A DNA stretch of 64,000 bases from positions 124,001 through 188,000 of the forward strand of contig MGXR01000017.1 of NCBI GenBank assembly GCA_001801425.1. Reading direction: 5' to 3'. The DNA is from Gammaproteobacteria bacterium RIFCSPHIGHO2_02_FULL_42_43 (GTDB lineage: Bacteria; Pseudomonadota; Gammaproteobacteria; Coxiellales; Coxiellaceae). How positions within the stretch are numbered: the stretch's first letter is position 1; the number at the start of each line of letters is the position of its first letter. Below the pieces are notes generated by a model. The model was not told the origin of the DNA. It did no database searches and was given only the letters and a program-made list of their open reading frames with translations. The position numbers were made by a program, and so were the translations under genes. This document shows, piece after piece, positions 63,242 to 64,000 of this stretch.

Positions 63242-64000
63242 TGTGTGGTATCTCGGGAATTTTTCATTACCAATCCAATCAGCATGTTGATCGCGATGTG
63301 TTGATGCGCATGAATGATTCCATGCAGACCCGCGGGCCCGATGGTGCCGATGTGTGGATACATCCTCGTCAACACATTGGCTTTACCCATCGACGATTAT
63401 CGATCATTGATTTATCCGATCATGCAAAACAGCCCATGCACGATAATGAATTGTGCATTACTTTTAACGGTGAAATTTATAATTACAAAATATTGCGTGA
63501 CAATTTAATTCAGCAGGGCGAGCGATTTCAAACGCAAAGTGACACGGAAGTATTGTTAAAATTATATCGTCGTGATCGCGAAAAAATGTTAACAAAATTG
63601 CGCGGTATGTTTGCTTTCGCGATTTGGGATGAAAAAAATCAGACGCTTTTTTGCGCGCGCGATCATTTTGGCATTAAACCGTTTTATTTTTCTGATAATG
63701 GAAAGTCTTTTCAATTTGCATCTCAGGTCAAGACATTATTAACCGCTGAAAATATCAATGCCTCCGTTTCCGCCGCAGGCACAGTGGGTTTATATTTATT
63801 GGGCTCAGTGCCGGAACCCTTTACTTTATATCAAGGTATCGAACCACTGTCCGCCGGGCATTATTGCTTTATTAGCAAAGACAAGCGTATTTTCAAATCA
63901 TTTTATTCTGTTAAAGCAGCGTTTATTTCGGCCGAACAAAATTCACATTCACAAAAAACATTGACCGATATCTTATATGATTCTGTTTCACATCATCTGG
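63241..64000 (+). CDS. asnB: Asparagine synthase (glutamine-hydrolysing)-like, truncated by window end
   Basis: ATG at 63241 overlaps previous stop; MCGISGIFHYQSN (N-terminal Cys), RGPDGADVWIHP, GFTHRRLSIIDLSDHAKQPM; open to 64000 though absent from the ORF list. Confidence 0.88.
   Translation, partial: MCGISGIFHYQSNQHVDRDVLMRMNDSMQTRGPDGADVWIHPRQHIGFTHRRLSIIDLSDHAKQPMHDNELCITFNGEIYNYKILRDNLIQQGERFQTQSDTEVLLKLYRRDREKMLTKLRGMFAFAIWDEKNQTLFCARDHFGIKPFYFSDNGKSFQFASQVKTLLTAENINASVSAAGTVGLYLLGSVPEPFTLYQGIEPLSAGHYCFISKDKRIFKSFYSVKAAFISAEQNSHSQKTLTDILYDSVSHHL

Overview
The window is AT-rich gammaproteobacterial chromosome. The Com1-like DsbA protein and overall gene content suggest a Coxiellaceae/Legionellales-like lineage; this is inference only. 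A housekeeping block (about 8.9-41 kb: uvrD, metK, ahcY, rarA, trpS, recF, gyrB, rsmD, two M16 peptidases, ftsY/E/X, rpoH, com1-like, glyQ/S) is bracketed by surface-polysaccharide genes on the left (0.1-8.8 kb) and right (41.3-64 kb). Main non-coding observations: (1) an oriC-like intergenic region after glyS with four perfect TTATCCACA boxes, a GC-rich spacer, TTACTACTACTAT trinucleotides and an AT-rich tract; (2) two canonical 16-bp parS sites in the 3' end of recF; (3) several small non-autonomous repeat families, including a multi-hairpin family with compensatory stem changes, a ~155-bp element inserted exactly at the ftsE/ftsX junction with a target duplication that restores both genes, a TIR element splitting a vapBC-like pair, and a 26-bp-TIR element in a thiamine pyrophosphokinase remnant; (4) a RAYT transposase flanked by inverted REP-like sequences; (5) three 16-bp palindromes spaced exactly 33 bp apart upstream of a DUF4143 ATPase. 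The right-hand sugar cluster encodes a fused Sat/CysC (PAPS synthesis) and a sulfotransferase, an FdtA/FdtB-like amino-sugar module and an RmlC plus 3-C-methyltransferase module. Together these suggest an unusual, possibly sulfated, branched or amino deoxysugar glycan. All calls are from reading the sequence and supplied ORFs; no database search was run.
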